Program-made: the position numbers and the translations under genes
Shown here: one piece after another, positions 45,039-53,983 of the stretch
Layout of the letters: each line of letters starts with the position of its first letter
How positions within the stretch are numbered: the first letter of the stretch is position 1
Notes under the pieces: model-generated
Seen by the model: only the letters and a program-made list of their open reading frames with translations
Told to the model about the DNA's origin: nothing
Database searches by the model: none
Assembly (NCBI GenBank): GCA_022821965.1
Contig: JAJECN010000023.1
Span: 1 to 64,000, forward strand
DNA from: Candidatus Poribacteria bacterium
GTDB lineage: Bacteria; Poribacteria; WGA-4E; WGA-3G
Direction: 5' to 3'
Length of the DNA stretch: 64,000 nt

Positions 45039-45959
45039 TTAATTCAGGGCGGATTTGCCATTCTCTATCGCAGTAGGAACATCTGCTTTGATGAGCGACA
45101 AATGCTCGGCATCTGCCCAATCTGGATATTCATGAACATAGTGAAAAAGGTACTGCTGGGCGTACCCGACGCCCTCTCCGAAATAGGTGTGTGCAAAGTC
45201 GCGTATCTCATGATGTGTGGCACGCCGACGCAGATAAAGGGTCTCAAAGATCCGCTTTATCCAGACATCAATAGGCAACGCCTCAAGATGTCCAAGTGAG
45301 AACAAACAGATACAATCGGCTACTTTTTCGCCAATACCGTTCCGACGCATTAATTCACGTTTTGCCTCAGGATATGGCATTTGCTTCACCGACGCAAGTG
45401 CAAGTTCGCCGCTAACAACGGCTCGTGCAGCGTCTCGAAGGTAGCTTGCTCGGTAGCCGGTACCACATGCAAGGAGTTCATCTTCTGTTGTTGTTGCAAG
45501 GGCATCCGGAGTTGGAAAGCTGTAATCTACGTAACGTGCAAGCGTTAGTCGTTCACCAAAACGTTCAGAAAGTCGGCGGATAATCCCACGAATCCGAGGG
45601 ACATTGTTGTTCTGGGACAAAATGAAAGATGCCACCGTTTCCCAGAGTTCTTGGTTCAGAATGCGCATCCCCCAAAGTTTTTCAATTGCCCGATGCATAT
45701 AGGCATCATTGTCAACTTCGGCGAGGATCTTCGGAACGTCCCGACCAATGTCAAGATAGTGTCGGAGAAATGGCACAAAGGTAGTCTCGTCTTCGGTGGC
45801 AGAACTCTCAACACATAAGGTTGTCCCTATTTGACAAATTTTGAGGATGCGTCCCCCCACGACCCCGTGGTAGGCATCGTCTATCCGGGTCCATCGAAAT
45901 GACTGTCCCGATTCTAAGGTATATTTCAAACTAAAATCCGTTGCGTTCCGAATCTGCAT
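45039..45959 (-). CDS. ogg: 8-oxoguanine DNA glycosylase (OGG1-like HhH-GPD)
   Basis: Base-excision repair glycosylase/AP lyase of 306 residues from the ATG at 45959; a TTG five codons upstream is weaker. An OGG-type N-terminal domain (TLESGQSFRWTRIDDAYHGVV) precedes HhH-GPD: RNGIGEKVADCICLFSLGHLEALPIDVWIKRI. The Lys in GEKVADC is the Schiff-base residue and the Asp in PIDVW the catalytic carboxylate, as in human OGG1. Probably removes 8-oxoguanine. Monocistronic on the minus strand. Confidence 0.87.
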   Translation of the reverse strand: MQIRNATDFSLKYTLESGQSFRWTRIDDAYHGVVGGRILKICQIGTTLCVESSATEDETTFVPFLRHYLDIGRDVPKILAEVDNDAYMHRAIEKLWGMRILNQELWETVASFILSQNNNVPRIRGIIRRLSERFGERLTLARYVDYSFPTPDALATTTEDELLACGTGYRASYLRDAARAVVSGELALASVKQMPYPEAKRELMRRNGIGEKVADCICLFSLGHLEALPIDVWIKRIFETLYLRRRATHHEIRDFAHTYFGEGVGYAQQYLFHYVHEYPDWADAEHLSLIKADVPTAIENGKSALN

Positions 45960-46126
45960 TGTATGTCTTGCCAAGTTTCAATGAGGGTTTGCAAGCGACA
46001 CCCTTGATTTTTGCTAATTAGTATATAGTATATTTGAAAAATTAGCAAATTTTTATTATCCATGCTTCAAAATCCGTTTCCGGTAGACTTTATCACGCTT
46101 CACCACAAAAATTAGTGCTTGTGCCT

Positions 46127-46155
46127 TTGACATTTACCCTGTTTGCATGTATAAT
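46127..46155 (+). promoter_or_regulatory. sigma-70 promoter of the PpiC-domain gene
   Basis: TTGACA (46127-46132), 17-base spacer, TATAAT (46150-46155): consensus match at both boxes. Confidence 0.85.
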
Positions 46156-46223
46156 ATTAATAATCTCTTCATATATGAAAGTCTGTTGGTTAATAGAAAC
46201 AAAACAGGAGATACCTTTTAAAC

Positions 46224-48188
46224 ATGATTATCTTTCTACGCGAAAAATTTATTGCGCAGCTCTTTATGTGGGTAATCGCCATTGTGTTTTTGGTAGGAAC
46301 CGTGTTCCTCTACAGCAACACGCGCGGTGGAGGTGAAGGTCCCGAGGGGGAAGTCGTTCTCAGGATTAATAACACAGAAGTCAAGCGCGGAGAGTTTGAA
46401 AACGCTGTTGCCAATGCCATGGAATCTCAAAAACGAAGCCAACAGCGGTTCGGTCCAGCACCAGACTTGGAGCAAACGCAGAAAAATGTAATTGATCGTT
46501 GGGTACAACAAACGATTCTCGGAAGTGTAGATATCGGTTATACCGAGATAGAGCGCTATATCCGAAGTGATGCAACACGGGTCAACCAGTACAACCTTTA
46601 TCAACAATACGGAGCGGTAGACTTATATACAGAAAATGTTCGTTTGCAACTTAGTTCCGCTGCACTTCGAGACAGTATTCAAGCACTTGAGTTAGTAACT
46701 GATGCTGAAGCCGAACAAGCATATCGACTTGAGTCAGATAAGGCGAAAGTCAAGTTTATTGAATTTAGGCATGGTGATTATACCCCGACAGTTGAAGTTG
46801 ACGAGGCGGAAGCGGAAGCATACTTCGAGAAAAACCGGGAAAACTACAAAACAGAAGAACAGATAAATGTAAAGTTTATCAAAGTGAATCCTGCTGATTT
46901 TGTTTTAGGTGAAGAGGTTAGGGCATATTACGAGGAAAATCAAGCGGAATTTACAACGTTAGAGGCGGTCAAAGCACGCCATATCTTAAAAAAGTTCCCT
47001 GACAATCCAACCGATTTACAAAAGACGGAAACCAAACATGCTGCAGAGGAACTACTTGAAACCATCAATGCTGAACTCGCTGTAGGTGCCGATTTCGCCG
47101 AGCTTGCGAAAACGCATTCGGAAGGTCCTTCCAGCGTACAGGGAGGTGCCTTGAGAGGTAGAAACCCGAAACTTCCACCCGGGGACTACTTCACGCGTGG
47201 CGAAATGGTGCAGCCCTTTGAAGAAGCGGCTTTTGATACACTGGAACCGGGGGAAGTCAGCGGCTTGGTTGAAACGGATTTTGGGTATCACATCATTAAA
47301 TTGGAAGAGAAAAAGGCACCAGAGGTCCAACCTTTCGCTCAGGTTCAATACGATATCGAGCAAAGGCTTGTTCAAGTCAACGGTGTTGACGAGGCGAAAA
47401 GGATCGCGGACGACCTTTTGTTTGAGATTGAGGTTGAGGACTATGATGCGGCACTCGCACTTGAGAGTTATAAGGATCTTTCACTCACTGCTTTAGAAAC
47501 TGGACTCTTCAGTCGGGATGCCACAACTATTCCGCAGATTGGTGCGAGGTGGGGATTTCAAGGGTTAATCGAGGAATTCTTTGATACAGAAGTGAACGTG
47601 ATAAAGGTGATTGGTGCGAAAAAGTCAAATGGGGAACAGGTAGAGGCTTATTTCGTTGCTAAGGTCCTTGAGAAAAAGCCAGCAGCTATCCCACTCTTCT
47701 CAGAAATCAAAGCGGAGGTTATTGAGGATCTGAAAGTCGAAAAGGCGAAGGCATTTGCTTTTACGGATGCACAAAACCTTTTCAACCAAAAGGCTGATGT
47801 TTCATCATTGGACGCTTTGCTTGAGAAGTATAAAACGCCCGAAGGATTAGCGGCAGATCGACTTTCTGTTCAAGAAAGCAATCTGTTTGCGTTGAGTCCA
47901 AGCAGTGACTACATCGCCGGTGTGGGAAATTCAGCGGAAGTCATGTTCGCGGCATTTCGTTTGAAGGTGGATGACATCGGAGGTCCCTTCAAGGGTAACA
48001 ATACAGTCTACATCATTCAACTTGTTGAGCGTGAGGAACCGAATGTTGAAATGTTTGAATCTGATCCAGCTGAGAAAGCACGACACCGTCAAGCACTCAT
48101 TCAAGCGAAAAAACGAGAAGCATATTTGAATTGGTTCGCTGCCCGCAAAAAGGAGAGCGAACTCTGGATACATTCAGACTATCGTTAG
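46224..48188 (+). CDS. PpiC-type peptidyl-prolyl isomerase, PpiD/SurA-like chaperone
   Basis: Membrane-anchored periplasmic folding factor of 654 residues. One N-terminal helix (FMWVIAIVFLVGTVFLYS) anchors it. A SurA-like N-terminal domain (VLRINNTEVKRGEFENAVANAM, QWTQQT-like helices) follows. One parvulin domain is clear at about residues 249-355 (VKARHILKKF, GADFAELAKTHSEGPSSVQGGAL, PFEEAAFDTLEPGEVSGLVETDFGYHIIKL). The rest is helical. It helps outer-membrane or secreted proteins fold. A ribosome site (CAGGAG) is present. Compare PpiD, which has the same anchor and larger size. Confidence 0.88.
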   Translation: MIIFLREKFIAQLFMWVIAIVFLVGTVFLYSNTRGGGEGPEGEVVLRINNTEVKRGEFENAVANAMESQKRSQQRFGPAPDLEQTQKNVIDRWVQQTILGSVDIGYTEIERYIRSDATRVNQYNLYQQYGAVDLYTENVRLQLSSAALRDSIQALELVTDAEAEQAYRLESDKAKVKFIEFRHGDYTPTVEVDEAEAEAYFEKNRENYKTEEQINVKFIKVNPADFVLGEEVRAYYEENQAEFTTLEAVKARHILKKFPDNPTDLQKTETKHAAEELLETINAELAVGADFAELAKTHSEGPSSVQGGALRGRNPKLPPGDYFTRGEMVQPFEEAAFDTLEPGEVSGLVETDFGYHIIKLEEKKAPEVQPFAQVQYDIEQRLVQVNGVDEAKRIADDLLFEIEVEDYDAALALESYKDLSLTALETGLFSRDATTIPQIGARWGFQGLIEEFFDTEVNVIKVIGAKKSNGEQVEAYFVAKVLEKKPAAIPLFSEIKAEVIEDLKVEKAKAFAFTDAQNLFNQKADVSSLDALLEKYKTPEGLAADRLSVQESNLFALSPSSDYIAGVGNSAEVMFAAFRLKVDDIGGPFKGNNTVYIIQLVEREEPNVEMFESDPAEKARHRQALIQAKKREAYLNWFAARKKESELWIHSDYR

Positions 48189-48329
48189 ACGTTCTGGTGT
48201 TTTATCCGTTTTGAATGTTGGGTAGGTTTGTAGTCGTGCGATTTATCGTACTGCCTTGCAGTGAGAACAATGGGCAATGAATTGCCCTACTACAAACAGG
48301 ATTGGAATTGGTTTTCCTGTGAAATAGAT

Positions 48330-48357
48330 AGGCGAGGGTTTCCAACCTCGCCTTTTT
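48330..48357. terminator. Rho-independent terminator, palindromic repeat family
   Basis: AGGCGAGGGTT (48330-48340) and AACCTCGCCT (48344-48353) form a stem with one extra G, followed by TTTTTT. It lies between the convergent PpiC and sulfatase genes. A smaller palindrome, GGGCAA/TTGCCC, occurs at 48272-48287. Confidence 0.75.
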
Positions 48358-48387
48358 TCTGAAGATTCTATTCAATCCAGCCTCACG

Positions 48388-49833
48388 TTACAAGTAAGGG
48401 TAGGTGGTGTCGGGTTGGTAGTTCGGCAGCAAGGCATCATGTTTTTGCCCGACTATGAGATTTGTGCCATCGGTGAAGCCTTCGGGACGGTCGCGGAGAA
48501 ACTCGATCAAACGATTCCGCCAAGGGGTTAGGAGAGTTTCGGATCCGCTCAGGCTTGCAAGGTCGTGTGTTTCGTGTGGGTCGTCTTGAAGATTGAAAAG
48601 ATGCTCCTGACCGGTTTGAGAGTACCACACATACTTGTGATGTCCATCGGTCACATAGTGGTTACCGTGGTTATAATCGTAACAACCGGAGTGCTCGCCA
48701 TGCAGACAGTCTCGCACTTGATCGGTATCCCCGCGCATAATTGGCAGCAAACTTTTACCGGTACAGGTGCTGGGTATCTCGATCCCCGCTGCATCCAGAA
48801 TAGTGGGCATGATGTCCTGCAGACCAACAGGACTTTGGCAAACGGATTCTTTCGGATATCCCCATTTTGCCGGTGCCCGTATCAGAAAGGGTACTCGTGC
48901 CGAGGCTTCGTATGGCCATGTTTTGCGGTATAAGTTGTGATCGCCCAGCATTTCACCGTGGTCGGAAGTAAAAACAATCAGGCAATCGTTCAAACCACCC
49001 ATGGATTGGATCAGGCGACCGATCTGATCGTCAATAAAATTAATCATCCCGTAATAAGCCGCACGCGCACAGTGCATATCATGTTCGTCGAGACAGATTT
49101 CCCAAGCGTTTGGATCCAATCCCTTCTGAGCTCCCTCGAATTTGGGTGCCCAGTCACCGACCACTGGTGGAGGAAGATCTCGGTGGATGTAACGTTGGTA
49201 ATAGTGAACCGGTGGCGTTAGCGGTGGATGTGGATCTATGAAGGAAACGTTGAGAAAAAAAGGCACCGTTGGGTCACGTTTTCGTAGAAAATTGAGGGTG
49301 CGGTCGATACACCAGAAGGTGTGCATCTGTTCTTCGGGTAAATGGTGGGGACGACCAACCCATCCATTGGCGGAAACACCGTGTGCCACACCTGGATGAG
49401 CGTCATTGCGGTTGTGGTATTGCTTTAACCAGTCAACGTAGTCGTTGTTATCTCCTCGGGTGGCATCAGCCAATTGCAGATGGTCGAAACCGTACCGTTT
49501 ACGCGGTGGGTTCAGATGCAGCTTGCCGATCATCTCGGTTTGATAACCGGCTGCGGACAATTCACCTGCCAGAGTGTGGGGCGGATTCCACTGCGCTCCT
49601 CTAAATCCAATGCCACCATTGGCGGCTGGTGCGGTGCCGGTCATCAAGCTGCGCCGAGCTGGAATACAACTCGGACATTCGGCGTATCCACGGCGAAAAT
49701 GTGTGCCGGTGCGTCCGATCCAATCCAAATTTGGTGTCTGTAAACAGTCGGGACCGTCAGGGTCCAAACCCAAGCAGTCGCCGCGTTGTTGATCTGTCGT
49801 GATTAAAAGGATGTTGGGACGGGTATCAGACAT
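48388..49833 (-). CDS. Type I sulfatase
   Basis: Alkaline-phosphatase-superfamily sulfatase of 481 residues. The formylglycine site is CIPARRSLMTG with C56-x-P-x-R60, the CxPxR motif that FGE converts. NILLITTDQQRGD binds metal, FLNVSFIDPHPPLTPP and IVFTSDHGEMLGDH are further family blocks. There is no signal peptide, so it may be cytoplasmic or exported by an unseen route. Such enzymes remove sulfate esters from polysaccharides or steroids. No maturase is adjacent. The tail ends NYQPDTTYPYL. Confidence 0.9.
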   Translation of the reverse strand: MSDTRPNILLITTDQQRGDCLGLDPDGPDCLQTPNLDWIGRTGTHFRRGYAECPSCIPARRSLMTGTAPAANGGIGFRGAQWNPPHTLAGELSAAGYQTEMIGKLHLNPPRKRYGFDHLQLADATRGDNNDYVDWLKQYHNRNDAHPGVAHGVSANGWVGRPHHLPEEQMHTFWCIDRTLNFLRKRDPTVPFFLNVSFIDPHPPLTPPVHYYQRYIHRDLPPPVVGDWAPKFEGAQKGLDPNAWEICLDEHDMHCARAAYYGMINFIDDQIGRLIQSMGGLNDCLIVFTSDHGEMLGDHNLYRKTWPYEASARVPFLIRAPAKWGYPKESVCQSPVGLQDIMPTILDAAGIEIPSTCTGKSLLPIMRGDTDQVRDCLHGEHSGCYDYNHGNHYVTDGHHKYVWYSQTGQEHLFNLQDDPHETHDLASLSGSETLLTPWRNRLIEFLRDRPEGFTDGTNLIVGQKHDALLPNYQPDTTYPYL

Positions 49834-49898
49834 TTCAAACTCTATGCGGGAACCTTAACCTTAGTGATTCAGTAATTTATCGGGTTGAAAGTTTTGAA

Positions 49899-50966
49899 TT
49901 AATTGAGGCATTCATAGAAGAAGTTGCGACGTTTGGGAATATATCCGAGTTCTGCTATAGTACGCTCAATTTCCTCAATCGGCATGCAGTAGACCGTTCC
50001 AGCTTTACTGACAACATTCTCCTCAATCATCGTGCCGCCCATGTCATTCGCACCGAACTTAAGCGACAGTTGTCCGATCTTCGGACCTTGGGTTACCCAT
50101 GAGGATTGAAAGTTATCGAAGTTGTCCAGGAACAGTCGCGAGATAGCGAGCGTTTTGAGGTACTCAAAGCTTCCTGCCGGAGGTATATGATCCATACGGG
50201 TGTTAGCAGGTTGTAGAGACCAACAGATGAACGCCGTAAATCCGCCTGTTTCATCTTGCAAATCGCGCAGTCTGACGAGGTGCTCAACGCGTTCGGCGTA
50301 ACTTTCTACATGTCCATACATCATCGTTGCACTTGACTTGAGTCCGACAAGATGTCCCTGACGCATGACTTCTAACCATTCGTCGGCAGTGCACTTTTTA
50401 GGACTAATTTCATTGCGTGCATGTTCAGTGAGGATCTCGGCACCGCCCCCGGGAATTGAATCAAGCCCGGCATCTCGTAAGCGGATAAGCATCTCTCGCA
50501 ACGACATACGGTTTATTTTAGCGAACCAATCCAATTCTGGTGGGGAAAACCCGTGAATGTGGATGGGGTAATTTGCTTTAATCCAACGGAGGAGGTCTTC
50601 GTACCAATCGAGTTTGAGTTTTGGGTGTAGACCTCCCTGCATTAGAATCAACTCACCGCCAAGATCGAGCGTTTCTTGTATTTTTCTGCCCAGTTCTTCC
50701 CGTTCCATAACATAAGCATCGGGATCCTGACGATGGCGGTAAAAAGCACAGAAATCGCAGTCAACATAACACCAATTGGTGTAATTGATATTTCGATCAA
50801 CAATATAAGTGACGTAGCCTTCGGGGTGTTTCCGTTGTCGAACGACATCTGCAGCGTGTCCCAAGGCAAGTAGATCGTGGCTCTTGAAAAGCGTCAGACA
50901 GTCGTCAAAGTCTAACCGTTCTCCCGCAACGGATTTTTCGAGGATAGGTTGGATATTTGTATCCAT
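49899..50966 (-). CDS. mqnC: Cyclic dehypoxanthinyl futalosine synthase
   Basis: Radical SAM enzyme of 355 residues that cyclises dehypoxanthine futalosine in the futalosine route to menaquinone. The Fe-S triad C66-x3-C70-x2-C73 lies in NWCYVDCDFCAF. Other blocks are HIHGFSPPEL, GGGAEILTEHARNEISPKK and the FGANDMGGTMIEENVVSKAG motif typical of MqnC rather than CofH. An AAGGA ribosome site precedes it. No other mqn genes are in the window. Confidence 0.93.
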   Translation of the reverse strand: MDTNIQPILEKSVAGERLDFDDCLTLFKSHDLLALGHAADVVRQRKHPEGYVTYIVDRNINYTNWCYVDCDFCAFYRHRQDPDAYVMEREELGRKIQETLDLGGELILMQGGLHPKLKLDWYEDLLRWIKANYPIHIHGFSPPELDWFAKINRMSLREMLIRLRDAGLDSIPGGGAEILTEHARNEISPKKCTADEWLEVMRQGHLVGLKSSATMMYGHVESYAERVEHLVRLRDLQDETGGFTAFICWSLQPANTRMDHIPPAGSFEYLKTLAISRLFLDNFDNFQSSWVTQGPKIGQLSLKFGANDMGGTMIEENVVSKAGTVYCMPIEEIERTIAELGYIPKRRNFFYECLN

Positions 50967-51085
50967 TTACAAGTTTCCTTAGGAGTTTGTCTAAAACGGG
51001 CATCAATTTAATGTTCCAATTTTAACACGTTAAAATTTGTTTGTCAACTTTTCCGTTATTTTGTCAATTTTTCTCTTATTTTAAT

Positions 51086-51113
51086 TTGACTTTTGAAGAA
51101 AATTAAGTATAAT
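51086..51113 (+). promoter_or_regulatory. sigma-70 promoter of rpoZ
   Basis: TTGACT (51086-51091), 16-base spacer, TATAAT (51108-51113), within very AT-rich sequence. Confidence 0.75.
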
Positions 51114-51168
51114 TATAATACTTTCAGTCTGCACCTGTATCACCTGTATTTTAATGAGGAGAACTAAA

Positions 51169-51513
51169 ATGAGTGAAGTGATTTACAATGAAGACTTAGT
51201 AAAACAGGTATCAAATAAATACCTCGCAGTAAACGTTGCCGCGAAACGCGCGAGAGATATAAATGCAAACGGCTTGCCTGTCGCACCGGCAAACGCTTCG
51301 GACAAAAAGAAAAAACCGGTTGCCATTGCGACCCAAGAATTGATCGATGGTAAACTCCAATTTGAAAAAAGCGAAGCCAAAGCTCCTGTTCCGAATACAC
51401 CTTCAATTTTCACCGACCCACAGGACTCAGACGATGGGAGTGATATATTCGACGAAGAACTCCTTGCACGCGAACAAGATACTGATGCAGAGGAGCGCGA
51501 AGAAGGGCTTTAG
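51169..51513 (+). CDS. rpoZ: RNA polymerase omega subunit
   Basis: Omega assists assembly of the beta' subunit. The conserved core is NKYLAVNVAAKRARDINANG (residues 17-36) and KPVAIATQELIDGKL. At 114 residues it is longer than usual, owing to an acidic tail of about 50 residues (DPQDSDDGSDIFDEELLAREQDTDAEE). The ATG at 51169 follows GAGGA; the upstream in-frame ATG at 51154 is part of that ribosome site. It lies just before the tRNA cluster. Confidence 0.85.
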   Translation: MSEVIYNEDLVKQVSNKYLAVNVAAKRARDINANGLPVAPANASDKKKKPVAIATQELIDGKLQFEKSEAKAPVPNTPSIFTDPQDSDDGSDIFDEELLAREQDTDAEEREEGL

Positions 51514-51576
51514 ATCCCGCTAACGGCGAAAATTGTTTCTCTCCGAACAACCTCTTGCCAAAAAATCGAAAATCAC

Positions 51577-51605
51577 TTGACAATCTCCAATAAAGTGAGT
51601 ATAAT
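51577..51605 (+). promoter_or_regulatory. sigma-70 promoter of the tRNA-rpmG-secE cluster
   Basis: Perfect TTGACA (51577-51582), 17-base spacer and perfect TATAAT (51600-51605), 12 bases before tRNA-Thr. Confidence 0.92.
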
Positions 51606-51616
51606 TAAAAAGTGCT

Positions 51617-51688
51617 GCTGACGTGGCTCAATGGTAGAGCAAGTGATTTGTAATCACTAGGTTGGAGGTTCGATTCCTCTCGTCAGCT
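51617..51688 (+). tRNA. tRNA-Thr (anticodon TGT)
   Basis: 72 bases. Acceptor GCTGACG/CGTCAGC, anticodon loop TTTGTAA with TGT, T-loop GGTTCGATTCC. Discriminator T. CCA not encoded. Confidence 0.95.
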
Positions 51689-51697
51689 TTTTATCAT

Positions 51698-51779
51698 GGG
51701 GGTATGCTAGAGCGGTCAAATAGGGCAGACTGTAAATCTGTTGGCTATGCCTACGGTGGTTCGAATCCATCTGCCCCCA
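51698..51779 (+). tRNA. tRNA-Tyr (anticodon GTA)
   Basis: 82 bases with a long variable arm, as expected for bacterial tRNA-Tyr. Acceptor GGGGGTA/TGCCCCC with one T-G pair; anticodon stem GCAGA/TCTGT with loop CTGTAAA (GTA). Discriminator A, no CCA. Confidence 0.95.
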
Positions 51780-51901
51780 TCAATTTTTACACGAAGGTAA
51801 TGTTTAGCGGGGTTTGGTTGGACGCTTGATCTACGGCACAGCTTGCAGATTTCCCATAAAGTGTTTTGCTATAGATTTCAGGTCACCATCCTTCGTATTG
51901 T

Positions 51902-51974
51902 GCGGGAGTAGCTCAGCTGGTAGAGCATTGGCCTTCCAAGCCATGTGTCGCGGGTTCAAATCCCGTCTCCCGCT
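51902..51974 (+). tRNA. tRNA-Gly (anticodon TCC)
   Basis: 73 bases. Acceptor GCGGGAG/CTCCCGC, anticodon loop CTTCCAA (TCC), T-arm CGGGTTCAAATCCCG. Discriminator T, no CCA. The 122 bases before it after tRNA-Tyr hold no gene that I can see. Confidence 0.95.
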
Positions 51975-51995
51975 TGGTGTTATTTTTTCATTTTT

Positions 51996-52068
<73 letters not shown>

Positions 52069-52095
52069 CCACCTATCGAAAGTAGAGTGTTTATT

Positions 52096-52248
52096 ATGCC
52101 CAGAGACATTGTAACATTAGCATGCGATGTATGCAGTCAGCGGAATTATGTAACGACTCGGAACCGCCGAACGAACCAATCTCGGTATGAACGGAAGAAA
52201 TACTGTCGGTTCTGTCGGAAGCACACGCCCCATAAGGAAACGCGATAA
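52096..52248 (+). CDS. rpmG: 50S ribosomal protein L33
   Basis: Small zinc-ribbon ribosomal protein of 50 residues: MPRDIVTLACDVCSQRNYVTTRNRR, then CRFCRKHTPHKET. Two CxxC pairs (ACDVC, CRFC) mark a zinc-bound (C+) form. It lies between tRNA-Thr and tRNA-Trp, where tuf often lies in other bacteria. The start at 52096 is preferred; 52027 would run across the tRNA end. Confidence 0.93.
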   Translation: MPRDIVTLACDVCSQRNYVTTRNRRTNQSRYERKKYCRFCRKHTPHKETR

Positions 52249-52322
52249 CTTTTTGAGTAGATGACGCGGACAACATCGGACTAACCGTCAAACGGATGTG
52301 TCGTTTGCTACAAAAATCTTGC

Positions 52323-52396
52323 AGGCCAGTAGCTCCAACGGCTAGAGCGTCGGTCTCCAAAACCGAATGTTGGGGGTTCGAATCCCTCCTGGCCTG
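52323..52396 (+). tRNA. tRNA-Trp (anticodon CCA)
   Basis: 74 bases. Acceptor AGGCCAG/CTGGCCT, anticodon loop CTCCAAA (CCA), T-arm GGGGGTTCGAATCCC. Discriminator G, CCA not encoded. Followed 12 bases later by secE, the conserved order trnW-secE-nusG. Confidence 0.95.
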
Positions 52397-52408
52397 CCTT
52401 TTAATCTT

Positions 52409-52831
52409 ATGATAGCTCGTTTTAAAAACTATATTCAGGGAATTACTCAGGAATGGCAGCGGGTGTCTAAACCGGACGCGAAAGAGGTTCAAGGAAGCAC
52501 GATTACCGTCATAGTTGCTTCTGCCCTGTTAGGTCTTTTCATCGGGATAGTTGATGGTAACCCTGCTTTCCCAAGATGGGGAAACCCGTTAGGTTGGGTC
52601 TTTCTGGTAATCCTCCCGGTTGCTGTTTTTTTTATTGTAAGAAGTTGGGAAAACCAGCCGCAAAGCAGTAGAGAAAGTGAACTGAGCGATGGTAATGACG
52701 GAAGCCGGAAAATATTCGCAGCAGCGATAGCGTGTATTCCGTTAATTGCTGTCGTTGTAAGCCAGTACGTCTTGGATAGCCCGCTTGAGGGTTTCGGTAT
52801 GGCTTTCCTCAGAGCACTCTTTATACGTTAA
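52409..52831 (+). CDS. secE: Preprotein translocase subunit SecE, enlarged
   Basis: SecE is the small clamp subunit of SecYEG. The N-terminal amphipathic part fits (IQGITQEWQRVSKPDAKEVQGSTITVIVASALLG). At 140 residues it is about twice the usual length and has three helices instead of one: TVIVASALLGLFIGIV, WVFLVILPVAVFFIVRS and IFAAAIACIPLIAVVVSQYVLD. The last segment (YVLDSPLEGFGMAFLRALF) resembles a SecE end, so the middle may be an insertion. The gene order trnW-secE-nusG-rplK supports the call. The ATG used is at 52409. Confidence 0.8.
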   Translation: MIARFKNYIQGITQEWQRVSKPDAKEVQGSTITVIVASALLGLFIGIVDGNPAFPRWGNPLGWVFLVILPVAVFFIVRSWENQPQSSRESELSDGNDGSRKIFAAAIACIPLIAVVVSQYVLDSPLEGFGMAFLRALFIR

Positions 52832-52849
52832 CGGCAATGTGACACATTA

Positions 52850-53428
52850 ATGAATGAGAATATGGATGGATATTGGTACGTTGTTCAGATATACACCGGG
52901 CATGAGAAGAAGGTTAAGCTTAACCTCGACAACATGATTGCGAGGGAAGAGTTACAGGACGAAATTTTGCAGGTTAATGTCCCGGAAACCGAAGTGGTAG
53001 AGGTTAAAGATAGCCAGCGAAAGGTTAGCGTTCGCCCCTCTTATCCAGGGTATGTTCTTGTCAATACCACCCATGAGCTCGGTCCACACGTTGACAGTCC
53101 GATTGGTCAGAGAAGTTGGGCTCTCATACAGGAAACACCGGGGGTTATGAACTTCTTGGGTCCTACTTCACATCCATCCCCGCTGAGTTCTGCTGATGTT
53201 GAAGCAATGCTCCAGATGTCGACTGAGGAAGAGGAAGCCCCACCAGTGCCGGCGATGGAATACGAGATCGGTGACAAAGTCAAGGTGATAAACGGTCCGT
53301 TTAGCGGATTCCCCGGCGAGATTGAGGAAATTGACATGGAACACCAACGATTACGCCTCAGCATTTCGCTTTTTGGGCGCTCTACCTCTGTTGATTTGGG
53401 CTTACTTGAAGTCGAGGAACTTAATTAG
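52850..53428 (+). CDS. nusG: Transcription termination/antitermination factor NusG
   Basis: Binds RNA polymerase and links it to Rho or to ribosomes. It has 192 residues. The NGN domain includes WYVVQIYTGHEKKVKLNLDNM and RPSYPGYVLVN. The KOW domain reads YEIGDKVKVINGPFSGFPGEIEEIDMEHQRLRLSISLFGRSTSVDL. Between them is an acidic stretch (MSTEEEEAPP). Operon member between secE and rplK. Confidence 0.95.
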   Translation: MNENMDGYWYVVQIYTGHEKKVKLNLDNMIAREELQDEILQVNVPETEVVEVKDSQRKVSVRPSYPGYVLVNTTHELGPHVDSPIGQRSWALIQETPGVMNFLGPTSHPSPLSSADVEAMLQMSTEEEEAPPVPAMEYEIGDKVKVINGPFSGFPGEIEEIDMEHQRLRLSISLFGRSTSVDLGLLEVEELN

Positions 53429-53465
53429 ATTTAGATGGCGTTAAAAATAAAAGTAGGGAAAAATA

Positions 53466-53888
53466 ATGGCAAAAAAAGTAGCAGGTGAAGTTAAACTCCA
53501 GTTGGTATCCGGCCAGGCAACACCGCAACCGCCTGTCGGTCCGAGTCTCGCGCCTTATATGATTAATCTACAGGAGTTTATCAAATCGTTTAATGCTCAG
53601 ACGCAACATCAAACCGGAATGGTGGTGACAACCATTGTCACTTGTTATAGCGATCGGTCATTTACCTTTGCGGTAAAATCGCCACCCGCTGCAATCTTAC
53701 TCAAATCCGCGGCAAAGATCGCCAAAGGTTCAGGCGAACCTAACCGAAATAAGGTTGCCACCGTCACAATGGATCAGATTCGCGAGATCGCGCAGACGAA
53801 ATTGCCCGACTTAAATACGACAGACTTAGATGCAGCAATGCGAATGGTGGAAGGGACCGCTCGTAGTATGGGGCTGACAATTGATTAG
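53466..53888 (+). CDS. rplK: 50S ribosomal protein L11
   Basis: GTPase-centre protein of the large subunit, 140 residues. Hallmarks: [20 protein letters not shown] with the PPVGP motif, [27 protein letters not shown] and the C-terminal [27 protein letters not shown] typical AGGGAA ribosome site precedes the ATG. Confidence 0.97.
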   Translation: MAKKVAGEVKLQLVSGQATPQPPVGPSLAPYMINLQEFIKSFNAQTQHQTGMVVTTIVTCYSDRSFTFAVKSPPAAILLKSAAKIAKGSGEPNRNKVATVTMDQIREIAQTKLPDLNTTDLDAAMRMVEGTARSMGLTID

Positions 53889-53983
53889 TGAAATTCGCTT
53901 GTTCGACGAAGAGGGACAACATCGTCGGCATAAGGATACTTACTTTGAAACGGGGCTATAGATATACGCCCATGGAGAACAAG

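Noticed and set aside
53888-53983. rplA start at 53888
   Set aside because: Adds 32 residues not seen in L1 and overlaps rplK; the ATG at 53984 has a ribosome site.
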